DNA of 37,518 bases from a bacterium (GTDB taxonomy: Bacteria > Ratteibacteria > UBA8468 > B48-G9 > DTJG01), in contig JAOAAW010000134.1 of assembly GCA_026418655.1 (NCBI GenBank), positions 1-37,518 of the forward strand, read 5' to 3'. The translations under genes were made by a program, and so were the position numbers. The notes under the pieces were generated by a model. That model saw only the letters and a list, made by a program, of their open reading frames with translations. It had not been told where the DNA came from and searched no databases. Shown piece after piece: positions 8,738-16,858 of this stretch (position 1 is the first letter of the stretch; each line of letters begins with the position of its first letter).

Positions 8738-9850
8738 ATGACAGACAGAGAAAGATTTTGTAATGTAATGGAATTCAAGCAGGTTGATAGAGTGCCGAAT
8801 TATGAATTAGGTCTCTGGGGACAAACAATAAAAAGATGGCAGGAAGAAGGGCTGCCTCAAGATTCTTTATACTTTAGCTGGTTTGAGGGAGAACCTTATT
8901 TTAATATAGACAGGCGAGCTTTTGCGCCTATAAACACTGGAATGATACCTGGTTTTGAATATAAGGTAATTGAAGAAGATGAAAGAACAATTACAGTAAG
9001 ACACGAGAATGGAATAGTGACAAAGGCATTAAAAGAAGGTACGGTCAGAGGAACGAGGATGAGTATGGACCAGTATATCTCATTTCCTGTGATTGACAGA
9101 AAAAGTTTTCAGGAAATAAAAAAAAGATATGACCCGAACTCTCCTGTACGATATCCACTGTGGTGGGATGAAATGGTAAAAATGTGGAAAACAAGAACAT
9201 ATCCACTCTGTCTTTTGACAAATGCTTCCTTTGGTCTGTATTCTCAACTTCGCAGATGGGTGGGAACCGAAAACATATCATACATGTTCTATGATGACCC
9301 TGAACTTGTTGAGGAAATGATTGATTTCAATACAAATTTCCTGCTTACTCTTGTTGAAAAAGCACTCAATCAAATAGATTTTGACTATTTCAATTTTTTT
9401 GAGGATTTTGCAGGCAAAGGTGGTCCCTTGATATCGCCTCAAATATTCGAAAAATTCTTCATGCCATATTACAAAAAAATCATTGAACGATTCAAAAAAG
9501 CAGGAATAAGATATTTCTGGCTCGATAGCGATGGAAATTGTGAGGTCTTAATACCTCAAATGATTGAATGTGGAATTACATGCTTATGGCCACTTGAGCA
9601 AGCATCTGAAATGGATCCCGTTAGACTGAGAAAAAAATTTGGAAAAAACATTTCATTTGCGGGTGGTATAGACAAAAGGGTTCTTGCAATGGGCAAAAAA
9701 GAAATTGAAAAAGAGCTTTACTCCAAAATTCCATTCATGATTGAATCCGGTGGTTATATTCCCACCATTGACCATACAATTCCACCTGATATACCACTTG
9801 AAAATTTCATCTATTACCTTGAATTAAAGATGAAGCTTCTTTGCGGATGA
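8738..9850 (+). CDS. UroD-fold protein without the HxC zinc motif
   Basis: A 370-residue protein of the uroporphyrinogen decarboxylase/corrinoid methyltransferase (MtaA/CmuA-like) superfamily. The opening TDRERFCNVMEFKQVDRVP is typical. The late barrel motifs FAGGIDKRVL and GGYIPTIDHTIPPDIP also fit. At the place where the methyltransferase relatives have HxCG it reads LDSDGN (D263, D265), so the cysteine-thiolate zinc site is absent. It is too divergent for a haem-pathway UroD. It follows the ADP-ribosylglycohydrolase gene by 12 bases, with AAAGGG before the ATG, as third gene of the operon. Its substrate is unknown. The altered motif suggests a different metal, a different acceptor, or non-catalytic use. 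Confidence 0.85.
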   Translation: MTDRERFCNVMEFKQVDRVPNYELGLWGQTIKRWQEEGLPQDSLYFSWFEGEPYFNIDRRAFAPINTGMIPGFEYKVIEEDERTITVRHENGIVTKALKEGTVRGTRMSMDQYISFPVIDRKSFQEIKKRYDPNSPVRYPLWWDEMVKMWKTRTYPLCLLTNASFGLYSQLRRWVGTENISYMFYDDPELVEEMIDFNTNFLLTLVEKALNQIDFDYFNFFEDFAGKGGPLISPQIFEKFFMPYYKKIIERFKKAGIRYFWLDSDGNCEVLIPQMIECGITCLWPLEQASEMDPVRLRKKFGKNISFAGGIDKRVLAMGKKEIEKELYSKIPFMIESGGYIPTIDHTIPPDIPLENFIYYLELKMKLLCG

Positions 9851-9853
9851 GGG

Positions 9854-10645
9854 TTACCTGTCTCTTCCACCTGACCTGCGGCCGGGTGCGTCAGATGATG
9901 GACGAGTAGTTGTAGATTCTGAACCGGAATTATCGCTTCTTCTCCAACGTGGGCCTGTGTCTGTAGAAGATGGTGGCTGAAACATTGCTGGTGGCGTTGA
10001 AAACTGACCGATTGAACCTGTATCTGGTCTCTGAAAACTGGTTCTGAAGTTCTGCATGATTGTCTGGCTTTCTGCGATCTGGGATTGGTACTCCTGATTA
10101 TCCTGAAGAACCTTCTGCAAAAGTGTTTGCCTCTGTTGATACAGTTCTCTTATCTGCTGGTCAATATCCCTTATCCTCTGGTCCTGCGCTGCCTGCCTTT
10201 CAAATGTAGCAAGCCTCATTGTATCAGAAGCCTGAAAATCTCCTGATGCTATCTTTTGTTTCAGTTGCTGATACTCAAAATTATCCGCAAGTATTTCATC
10301 AATCAATGCCTTCCTTTTTTTCTGAAGTTCATTGATCCTGTCCATTATTGCTTTGAGTTCTGGATTCTGCTGTGAGGTATCATCTTCTATTTTTCTCATT
10401 GCAGTACGAATCTCCTGCAACCTTCTTATTGATTGTTCCCTTTCTTCTCGTGAAAGATCCTGTTGTTTTACCGGTTGTGACTGTGGTGGAGTTTTTATAT
10501 TTGTTTCACCTGCAACTCCTGAAGAAAGATGGATAATTTCGAATTCTTCAAGGTTTAATTGAGATTGAAAAACATCTGATTGTTGTTGAGCTTGTACCAT
10601 AAAACCAAAGAATAATATTAACAGAACCGCGGGCATTTTTCTCAT
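9854..10645 (-). CDS. Exported coiled-coil protein with two heptad repeat units
   Basis: A 263-residue protein with an N-terminal signal peptide (MPAVLLILFFGFMVQAQQ). The start at 10645 is preceded by AGGGGGT; the ATG at 10636 is an alternative. The middle is a long, Gln- and Arg-rich coiled coil containing two related units of about 50 residues. Each ends in a pattern like INELQKKRKALIDEILADN or IRELYQQRQTLLQKVLQDN followed by EYQ. The C-terminal 70 residues are Ser/Thr/Pro/Arg-rich and probably disordered. No enzyme motif is present. A shorter paralogue lies upstream on the same strand. The layout resembles periplasmic OmpH/Skp- or LTXXQ-like helical chaperones, but no family is firmly recognised. 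The stop lies 3 bases from the convergent UroD-fold gene. Confidence 0.8.
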   Translation of the reverse strand: MRKMPAVLLILFFGFMVQAQQQSDVFQSQLNLEEFEIIHLSSGVAGETNIKTPPQSQPVKQQDLSREEREQSIRRLQEIRTAMRKIEDDTSQQNPELKAIMDRINELQKKRKALIDEILADNFEYQQLKQKIASGDFQASDTMRLATFERQAAQDQRIRDIDQQIRELYQQRQTLLQKVLQDNQEYQSQIAESQTIMQNFRTSFQRPDTGSIGQFSTPPAMFQPPSSTDTGPRWRRSDNSGSESTTTRPSSDAPGRRSGGRDR

Positions 10646-10706
10646 TTCTACCCCCTGCCTTTTTTAACCATTAGACATTGTATTACATGAATAGGTTTAC
10701 TGCAAA

Positions 10707-10743
10707 AGAAAAAAGGGCTGAAAAGCATCGTTCAGCCCTTTTT
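10707..10743 (-). terminator. Rho-independent terminator after the small coiled-coil gene
   Basis: GGGCTGAA (10715-10722) pairs with TTCAGCCC (10731-10738) around an 8-base loop, and the stem can be extended by flanking A and T runs. Read on the minus strand the stem is followed by TTTTTTCTTTT. It begins 15 bases after the stop at 10758, and the A/T flanks would let it work in both directions. It separates the two coiled-coil genes into different transcripts or attenuates read-through. Confidence 0.88.
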
Positions 10744-10757
10744 CAATCATATCCTGA

Positions 10758-11120
10758 TTACTTCTTCGGTGCCTCTTTTGGCATTGCTTCCTTGGGCGGA
10801 GGTGGTGGCATCAATTCCTGAAGTTGTTTTTTTAATGCCTGGTATTCTTCGTTTTTCTCAAGAAGAATCTCGAGTCGCGCTTTTCGCTGTTTTTCAAGCT
10901 CCTGCATCTGTGTTGTAATCTTCTTTAACTCTTCGTCCTGAGTAGTAACCTGTCTTTCAATGGCTCTCATTTTTGCCATTATCTCGCCTGCCTGTTTTTT
11001 CTTTGCTGCAATTTCTTCCTGGCTCGGTGCTGGCTGGCCTGCCTTTTCCTGGGCGTGCAATTTTAACCCGTAACCAAACAATATGGCTGCTGCTATCATC
11101 AACGCTATCAGATATCTCAT
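10758..11120 (-). CDS. Small exported coiled-coil protein with proline-rich tail
   Basis: A 120-residue protein. The ATG at 11120 is chosen because AGGAGGT stands 5 bases before it; a longer frame from TTG 11138 would place the ribosome site inside the gene. MRYLIALMIAAAILFGYG is a signal peptide. Residues about 35-100 form one coiled coil with the unit MQELEKQRKARLEILLEKN followed by EYQ, closely similar to the two units of the protein encoded downstream. The end is PPPPP plus Lys/Ala/Pro-rich repeats (KEAMPKEAPKK). It is probably a periplasmic or envelope-associated helical protein, perhaps a structural or chaperone-like factor. Function is not recognised. It is followed by a strong terminator. 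Confidence 0.82.
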   Translation of the reverse strand: MRYLIALMIAAAILFGYGLKLHAQEKAGQPAPSQEEIAAKKKQAGEIMAKMRAIERQVTTQDEELKKITTQMQELEKQRKARLEILLEKNEEYQALKKQLQELMPPPPPKEAMPKEAPKK

Positions 11121-11169
11121 AATTTCACCTCCTTTCAAAAAACTATTATCCTTAGATTAATACCCTCTG

Positions 11170-12291
11170 TCAAGGTTTATTCTCCTTACTATTAAGTTTG
11201 TTTATCAAATATACAAAATACCTGATATTCTTCTCAACCTTTTCTCCTGATTTTGCAATTATAACTACAATATCCACTCCTTTATTTTCACAAACATCTG
11301 CAATTTCAGAAACAACGGTATCTATATTCTGTTCTGTTTCATTTTCGAAATCAAATTGAGGCGGATGAAGCGTTATCTGAAGATATGTATATGGTAATGC
11401 TGCTTTCAGGTTTTTCATGGTACCTCTAACATATCTTGTCTGCATAAAAATAATTTTTTCTCTATTTGGATATTTTGCCCAAACTTCATAAAGATGGGAT
11501 GAAGGACCACATGAATGCAAATTGCAAAAAAGATTGCCATATTTTTCAACAAGTTTCATATCAAAACCCATTGCATATTTCTCATACAACCCTGGTGAAA
11601 GCATACATGAAAAATCGCCACCAAAAGAACTTATTCCATTAAACTGTTTGATTCCATAGAAATCGTGCAAAAATTCAGTAAAGCCTGTGCTTAGCTTAAA
11701 ACAAAACTCAAGCATTGTGCTGCTTAATTCAGGGTCTGAAGCAAGGTAAATAAAAAAATCCTCTGTACCCCATAAGAAATGACCAATATCTATGAAGGAG
11801 AAAAATGTTGCAAATCTAACCCTCGTTCCATTAAATGTTCTATGCCAGACAACAAATTCTTCTGAATGAGGATATTTATTTCTTTTTGCAAGTTTCTCAT
11901 TATACTCAATCATCTTTCTTATTAATGGTTGATCCTGCCATACAGGAATTTTCAAACTTCGCACTGCCTCAGGTGAATTCGCCCATTTTAGAGGTGGCTT
12001 TGTTCTATCAAACCAGAACATACTTTCCTGTTCATCCCATCTCGGTCCATCTGCACCATAAGCCATACCACATACATATCTTGGGTCTGGCGCAAGATAA
12101 TAATATTCTGGTTTTGGGTCTGGATTGCCCAGACCTATATCTGAAAATTTTTCATAAAGTTTCTTATTTGTAGTAATTGAAATTTCAACGAGTTTATCAG
12201 GATCTGTCTCCCAGGGATTCGGACTTTTTATTCCAAATTCCCTTTCGTACCATTGTGAAGTAAAACTAACTACCGGCTTTATAGAACCCAT
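11170..12291 (-). CDS. UroD-fold methyltransferase-like protein with HxC motif
   Basis: A 373-residue member of the uroporphyrinogen decarboxylase/MtaA-like superfamily. AAAGGA lies 8 bases before the ATG at 12291. The LHSCG motif (H259, C261) is the zinc-site signature of corrinoid-dependent methyltransferases of the MtaA/MtbA group. This suggests thiol or corrinoid methyl transfer rather than haem synthesis. The N-terminal region is extended and Tyr/Trp-rich (YYYLAPDPRYVCGMAYG) and diverges from the other two UroD-fold proteins in the window. No corrinoid protein gene is nearby. It lies 45 bases downstream of the aldo/keto reductase gene on the same strand and may share its transcript. The methyl donor is unknown. 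Confidence 0.85.
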   Translation of the reverse strand: MGSIKPVVSFTSQWYEREFGIKSPNPWETDPDKLVEISITTNKKLYEKFSDIGLGNPDPKPEYYYLAPDPRYVCGMAYGADGPRWDEQESMFWFDRTKPPLKWANSPEAVRSLKIPVWQDQPLIRKMIEYNEKLAKRNKYPHSEEFVVWHRTFNGTRVRFATFFSFIDIGHFLWGTEDFFIYLASDPELSSTMLEFCFKLSTGFTEFLHDFYGIKQFNGISSFGGDFSCMLSPGLYEKYAMGFDMKLVEKYGNLFCNLHSCGPSSHLYEVWAKYPNREKIIFMQTRYVRGTMKNLKAALPYTYLQITLHPPQFDFENETEQNIDTVVSEIADVCENKGVDIVVIIAKSGEKVEKNIRYFVYLINKLNSKENKP

Positions 12292-12336
12292 ATTCTTATT
12301 CCTTTGTTCTATTCGGTGTCATTAGCATTTACTTAT

Positions 12337-13332
12337 TTACCAGGCATAGGCCTCTGGTGCTTCTCCACCCGGGCCAGGAAATATCTCATCAAGTTCTTTC
12401 AACATCTCGGTATCAAGATTTATATCAGTTGCGTGTATCGCATTTTCCAGCTGCTGAACTGTTCTTGGACCGATAATGGGCGCTGTAACAACAGGATTGT
12501 GCAAAAGCCATGCAAGCGCAACCACTCCAGGTTCTTCTCCAATTTTTTTGCAGAGTTTTTCAAATCTTTCAATTTGATGCTTCTTCTCTTGATAAGTTTT
12601 CAAAATTTCCTTATCTGAACGTCTGCCATCTGCTTTTTTTTCAAGTCCAGCAAGAAGTCCACCCGCAAGCGGACTGTATGGAATAAAACCCAATCCATAA
12701 TAACGACAGGCAGGTAACACTTCAAGTTCCACAGTTCTGTTTGTTAGATTGTAAATGCTCTGTTCGCTTACAAGCCCTGCAAGTCCACGTTTCCATGCTT
12801 CCTGACAGGCAGTTGCAATATCCCAGCCAGCGAAATTACTTGAACCAACATAAACAATTTTTCCTTGATTTATCAGAGAACCAAATGCCTGCCATATTTC
12901 ATCCCATGGACATTCTCTATCAATATGATGCATCTGGTATATATCTATCCAATCTGTCTGTAATCTTTTCAGACTGTTTTCACAATGTTTTTTTATTTTC
13001 ATCGCTGAGAGACATCTGCTATCCGTGTTTGGCTCTGGTCTATTTTCCTTTCGCTTCACAGGGTTATATACCTTTGTTGCAAGGACCACTGCCTGCCGTC
13101 TTCCACCACCCTGCGCAAACCATCTTCCGATTATCAGTTCAGTATCTCCTTGTTGTCCTGACCAACCATAAACATCGGCAGTATCAAAAAAATTGATACC
13201 AAGCTCTAAGGCACGGTCCATTATTTTGAAACTATCCTTTTCAGAAGTATACCAGCCAAAATTCATCGTGCCCAAACAGATATTGCTCACAATAACTCCA
13301 TGCTTTCCAAGACGTCTATACTTGATAGCCAT
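12337..13332 (-). CDS. Aldo/keto reductase
   Basis: A 331-residue NADPH-dependent oxidoreductase of the AKR superfamily (YajO/tas-like group). The catalytic tetrad is visible: D50 in FFDTADVYG, Y55, K87 in VLATKV, and a histidine in YQMHHID. GSSNFAGW and APIIGPRTVQQLENA form the cofactor pocket. It would reduce aldehydes or sugar carbonyls in the cytoplasm. The ATG at 13332 is preceded by AGGAGAG. It is divergent from the third UroD-fold gene and upstream of the second one. A role in sugar metabolism fits the neighbourhood but the substrate is not specified by the sequence. Confidence 0.94.
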   Translation of the reverse strand: MAIKYRRLGKHGVIVSNICLGTMNFGWYTSEKDSFKIMDRALELGINFFDTADVYGWSGQQGDTELIIGRWFAQGGGRRQAVVLATKVYNPVKRKENRPEPNTDSRCLSAMKIKKHCENSLKRLQTDWIDIYQMHHIDRECPWDEIWQAFGSLINQGKIVYVGSSNFAGWDIATACQEAWKRGLAGLVSEQSIYNLTNRTVELEVLPACRYYGLGFIPYSPLAGGLLAGLEKKADGRRSDKEILKTYQEKKHQIERFEKLCKKIGEEPGVVALAWLLHNPVVTAPIIGPRTVQQLENAIHATDINLDTEMLKELDEIFPGPGGEAPEAYAW

Positions 13333-13384
13333 ATCTCTCCTTTTTTAAGTTTTGTTAACCTTTATTTCAGCAGTTTTTGGAAAT

Positions 13385-13414
13385 TTGTCAAATCTCGCAT
13401 GGGTGTTTTATAAT
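13385..13414 (+). promoter_or_regulatory. Sigma70-like promoter of the UroD-fold gene at 13471
   Basis: TTGTCA (13385-13390) and TATAAT (13409-13414) are separated by 18 bases in the short gap between two divergent genes. The -10 box is a perfect consensus match and the -35 box matches 5 of 6. The predicted leader is about 50 bases. Confidence 0.6.
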
Positions 13415-13470
13415 AAAAGTGTTCATGAATAAATATTATAAGACTGGATGCAGATTTCAAAAAGAGAATA

Positions 13471-14571
13471 ATGAAAAAAGTTCCTCTCTCAAAACCAGAA
13501 CCGGATATTAAAAATTTTGTTGATGTGATAACCGGGAAAAAAATTCCTGAAAGACCCCCACTTATTGAACTTTTTCTGGATTACGAAGTTGTAAGGGAAA
13601 TCTCAAAGAATGTTCTTGGCAGAGAGTGGGTTGAACCCGGAGATAGTATAGAAACGCAGAAGAAATACTTTCTTAATAGCATTGAAGTGTATTACAAAAT
13701 GGGATATGACTTTTACAGAATTACTGGCGCTATTGGGCTTGCATTCCCGGGAAAAACAAGACAGGGAACAGACACTGCGATTCTATCCAAAGGTACAAGG
13801 CATTGGGCCGAAGAAAAACAGGGGCCTATTTCAACCTGGGAAGATTTTGAATCATACCCTTGGCCTGACCCAAAAAAGTTTGACTACTGGTACTATGATT
13901 TCATTTCTAAAAATATCCCTGATGGAATGGGAATACTGGTCTGCCCATCAAGTGGCTTTCTTGAAATTCCGCTTGATACCCTCTTTGGTTACGAAAACCT
14001 CTGTTATCTGATGTATGATAAACCCGATCTTGTCTCTGCTGTTTTCAGAAAGGTTGGAGAAATTTTATATACCTATTATGAACATGTTATTGGTCTTCCA
14101 AAACTCGCGGGTTTCTTTCAGGGAGATGATATGGGTTTTAAAACAGGAACCCTTGTTCAGCCTGAATTTTTAAGAACACATGTTCTCCCATGGCATAAGA
14201 AACTTGCAGAGCTTGCCCACAAAAATAATCTGATATATCTGCTGCATGCCTGCGGAAATCTTGAACAGATTATGCCTGATATTATCAATGATGTAAAAGT
14301 TGATGGTAAACACTCCTATGAAGACGAAGGTAACCCAGTAATTGAAGCAAAGAAAAAATATGGAGATAGGATTGCTATTCTCGGAGGAATTGATGTTGAT
14401 AAACTTGCTCGATATGAAGAAAATGACTTGAGAAAACACATAAAAAATATTCTTGATGTCTGTATGCCTGGTGGAAGATACTGCCTGGGATCAGGCAACA
14501 CTGTGACAAATTATATACCGATACAGAATTACTTTGCAATGGTTGAAGAAGGCCTGAATTACTGTGGATGA
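13471..14571 (+). CDS. UroD-fold methyltransferase-like protein with full zinc motif
   Basis: A 366-residue UroD/MtaA superfamily protein. It carries LLHACGN (H259, C261) and a third possible ligand, C338 in RYCLGSGNTV, matching the H-x-C-(n)-C zinc site of corrinoid methyltransferases such as MtaA/MtbA. ILGGIDVDKLA and CMPGGRYCLGSGNTV are the usual last strands of the barrel. It therefore looks like the most canonical of the three paralogues in the window. Only a poor ribosome site (AAGAGA) precedes the ATG. It has its own promoter, is divergent from the aldo/keto reductase gene and overlaps the convergent permease gene by 13 bases. Methyl donor and acceptor are unknown. Confidence 0.87.
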   Translation: MKKVPLSKPEPDIKNFVDVITGKKIPERPPLIELFLDYEVVREISKNVLGREWVEPGDSIETQKKYFLNSIEVYYKMGYDFYRITGAIGLAFPGKTRQGTDTAILSKGTRHWAEEKQGPISTWEDFESYPWPDPKKFDYWYYDFISKNIPDGMGILVCPSSGFLEIPLDTLFGYENLCYLMYDKPDLVSAVFRKVGEILYTYYEHVIGLPKLAGFFQGDDMGFKTGTLVQPEFLRTHVLPWHKKLAELAHKNNLIYLLHACGNLEQIMPDIINDVKVDGKHSYEDEGNPVIEAKKKYGDRIAILGGIDVDKLARYEENDLRKHIKNILDVCMPGGRYCLGSGNTVTNYIPIQNYFAMVEEGLNYCG

Positions 14572-15437
14572 GTTCTAAGTGAAAATATTACACCCGCTAT
14601 AATCAAAAACCCACCCAGAATCGTCGCCACACTTATGGATTGTTTTAAAATTATAATCGCCAAAAATGCTGTTGTGAGAGGTGCTAAAAATTGAATAATT
14701 CCAGGGATTACTGTCTTCAATCTATTTATTGAATAAAACCAGAGAGTAAAACCAATCCCGGCAGGAACAATACCAAGATAAACACTGATCAATATATTTT
14801 TGAGATTAAGATGCAATGGTATCCTGAGCAGAAGAATTGCAATGGCAAGCATTATCGTACCGAATAAAGATGACCAGAGAGTGCTCAAAGTCGCTCCATA
14901 TTTTTCAATAATACCAGCCCTTTTCCCCCACACAGAATAAAAAGCCCAGCAAAAAGATGCACACACTGCAAGGAAGTTTCCCATCAGACTTGAATGAGAA
15001 ATTTTACCAAAATCGCCCTGTGTAAAAATTAACCAGCAACCAGTAATTCCTATAAAGAGTCCGGCAAGTTCAAAAATTCCTATCTTTTCACGCAGTAAAA
15101 AAAATCCAAGTATCCCTATAATAAATCCATTTGCATTCATCAACAAACTTGTTATTGTAGAATCTGTAAGCTGCAGGGAATAAAAAATAAACAAGTTCAT
15201 TCCAAAGATACCTGTGGCACCAAGCAATAAAAAATTGGGTATATCTTTTCTATCCAGAAAAAATTTTCCTGATACAGAAAGATGATAAAAAAACAGAAAT
15301 ACACTTGCCGAAACAAATCTAAAAAAAGCAACAAGTATTGGATGAAACCCTGATGCAACAGCAATCTGGCCAAAAACAAATACAGTTCCCCACGACATAG
15401 CAGCAAAAATTCCTGCAAGAAGGGCTTTTTTATTCAT
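14559..15437 (-). CDS. EamA/DMT-family permease
   Basis: A 292-residue integral membrane protein of the drug/metabolite transporter superfamily. About ten hydrophobic segments are spread over the full length, in the two five-helix EamA repeats. Repeat 1 opens with KALLAGIFAAMSWGTVFVFG and repeat 2 with MGNFLAVCASFCWAFYSVWG. Such proteins move amino acids, sugars or related metabolites through the cytoplasmic membrane; the substrate is not predictable. Its ATG stands 3 bases after the stop of the oxidoreductase gene, so the two are co-transcribed and probably translationally coupled. Its 3' end overlaps that of the convergent UroD-fold gene. Confidence 0.92.
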   Translation of the reverse strand: MNKKALLAGIFAAMSWGTVFVFGQIAVASGFHPILVAFFRFVSASVFLFFYHLSVSGKFFLDRKDIPNFLLLGATGIFGMNLFIFYSLQLTDSTITSLLMNANGFIIGILGFFLLREKIGIFELAGLFIGITGCWLIFTQGDFGKISHSSLMGNFLAVCASFCWAFYSVWGKRAGIIEKYGATLSTLWSSLFGTIMLAIAILLLRIPLHLNLKNILISVYLGIVPAGIGFTLWFYSINRLKTVIPGIIQFLAPLTTAFLAIIILKQSISVATILGGFLIIAGVIFSLRTHPQ

Positions 15438-15440
15438 TTG

Positions 15441-16745
15441 CTATTTCAGGATATCTTTTATTTTAAATGGCACACCCTTTTTTGCAGACATCCAGACTGC
15501 TTCTCCCATTGCTACAGCATAAGCACCTTCAATACTCCCTGCGCACAGCCCCAATTTTTTTGATTCTTCTGTTGGAGATACAAAAATATCATGTTTGATA
15601 ACATGGTCAGAACCACCGTGTCCACCAGGAACAACAGGAATATCATGAACCTGTCTTGTACCGAATAATGGAATATATGTAACTGTCTGCCTTTCTGGCT
15701 TCGGAAACGGACATCTATCAGAGGAAGTATTTATGTGCATTGTCTCGATCCTGCCACCTGTACCATTTATACCAAGAATATATCCTTCCCATGGTGTTGA
15801 TGCATTGAATGAATATGTCATACTCGCACCGCTTTTATATCTAACAACAACTGAATAGGTATCTTCAATATCTATGTCTTCATCATAGTAATTTAACTCT
15901 TTTGGATACTGAATCTTGTACGGCAGAAAAAATGTATCTTTGATTACCTTTAGACTTGCTGGTTCTGGTAATGGAATTGTTTCACCTTCCCATTTTAAGT
16001 AATATGGGCATCTTTTCTGAACTTCTTCGTTATTCAATCTTCTTTTTGATTTTTTCTGTGGATTAAAAGGACTATTCGGACCAAAATAGTTCAGGGCACC
16101 AAAAGCAAATACTGTTTCAGGGATATCATCTATGAGCCAGTTAATAAGGTCAAAATGGTGACATGACTTGTGAACACTGAGACCACCTGAAAATTTGCGG
16201 CTCCTATTCCATCTTTTGAAATAACTTGCTCCATGGAACGTATCAAGATTATAGACAAACTCAATATTTGTAATTTTTCCAAGTGCACCATCAAGAATTA
16301 ATTTTTTTATATACTTATGTGCAGGCGTGTATCTATAATTGAAAGCAACTATCACCCTGCCTTTACTTTTCTTTTCGGCATCAATGACCTGTTTTGCCTG
16401 TTTTCCAGTGATGGTCATTGGCTTTTCGACAATTACATCGAGATCATGTTTCAATCCCGCTATTGTGTATTCTGCATGCGTATAGTCAGCACCAGCAACA
16501 ATTAAAGCGTCTGGTTTTGTTTCCTTTATCATTTTTTCAAATTCCTCAGGGAGATATGCCGGAATAATGGTCTTCTGTCTCTGGTTGAAAATCTTTATTC
16601 TTTCAGTATCAATATCAAGTGCAGCCACCACTTTACCATATTGACTGAAATCACCATATTCTGTCAGTCCTGGTACACCGATAAGAGGTACAACATACTG
16701 AGCAATCGCCCTTGCACTGAATCCACAGATTGCATATCTTTTCAT
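15441..16745 (-). CDS. Gfo/Idh/MocA-family oxidoreductase
   Basis: A 434-residue NAD(P)-dependent sugar dehydrogenase-like protein. The N-terminal Rossmann domain starts with YAICGFSARA, slightly unusual where GxGxxG is expected. The family motif EKP is at 107-109. The C-terminal alpha/beta domain contains HKSCHHFDLINWLI, where the histidines and aspartate sit at the typical catalytic position. It is about 60-80 residues longer than the usual family member because of an insertion around residues 215-280. GAGGTG precedes the ATG at 16745. It is the first gene of a two-gene operon with the EamA permease, which suggests uptake or export of the same sugar or its product. Confidence 0.92.
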   Translation of the reverse strand: MKRYAICGFSARAIAQYVVPLIGVPGLTEYGDFSQYGKVVAALDIDTERIKIFNQRQKTIIPAYLPEEFEKMIKETKPDALIVAGADYTHAEYTIAGLKHDLDVIVEKPMTITGKQAKQVIDAEKKSKGRVIVAFNYRYTPAHKYIKKLILDGALGKITNIEFVYNLDTFHGASYFKRWNRSRKFSGGLSVHKSCHHFDLINWLIDDIPETVFAFGALNYFGPNSPFNPQKKSKRRLNNEEVQKRCPYYLKWEGETIPLPEPASLKVIKDTFFLPYKIQYPKELNYYDEDIDIEDTYSVVVRYKSGASMTYSFNASTPWEGYILGINGTGGRIETMHINTSSDRCPFPKPERQTVTYIPLFGTRQVHDIPVVPGGHGGSDHVIKHDIFVSPTEESKKLGLCAGSIEGAYAVAMGEAVWMSAKKGVPFKIKDILK

Positions 16746-16821
16746 TTTTCACCTCTATTTTTGATTTATTGTGAAATTTTTAAAATCTTGTATAGTTTAT
16801 TTTTTTTTCCTTTGATGTCAA

Positions 16822-16851
16822 TTAAGAAAACAAAAGTACTTATGCTATCAT
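16822..16851 (+). promoter_or_regulatory. Possible promoter giving a leaderless transcript
   Basis: TTAAGA (16822-16827), 18 bases, then TATCAT (16846-16851). The -10 box ends 7 bases before the ATG at 16859, so transcription would begin at or next to the start codon. No Shine-Dalgarno sequence is visible upstream of that gene, which agrees with a leaderless mRNA. The -35 box is weak. Confidence 0.3.
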
Positions 16852-16858
16852 AAATTTT

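Noticed and set aside
8738..9850. hemE, haem-pathway uroporphyrinogen decarboxylase
   Set aside because: The sequence is divergent, other haem genes are absent, and three such paralogues in one window point to the methyltransferase-like branch.
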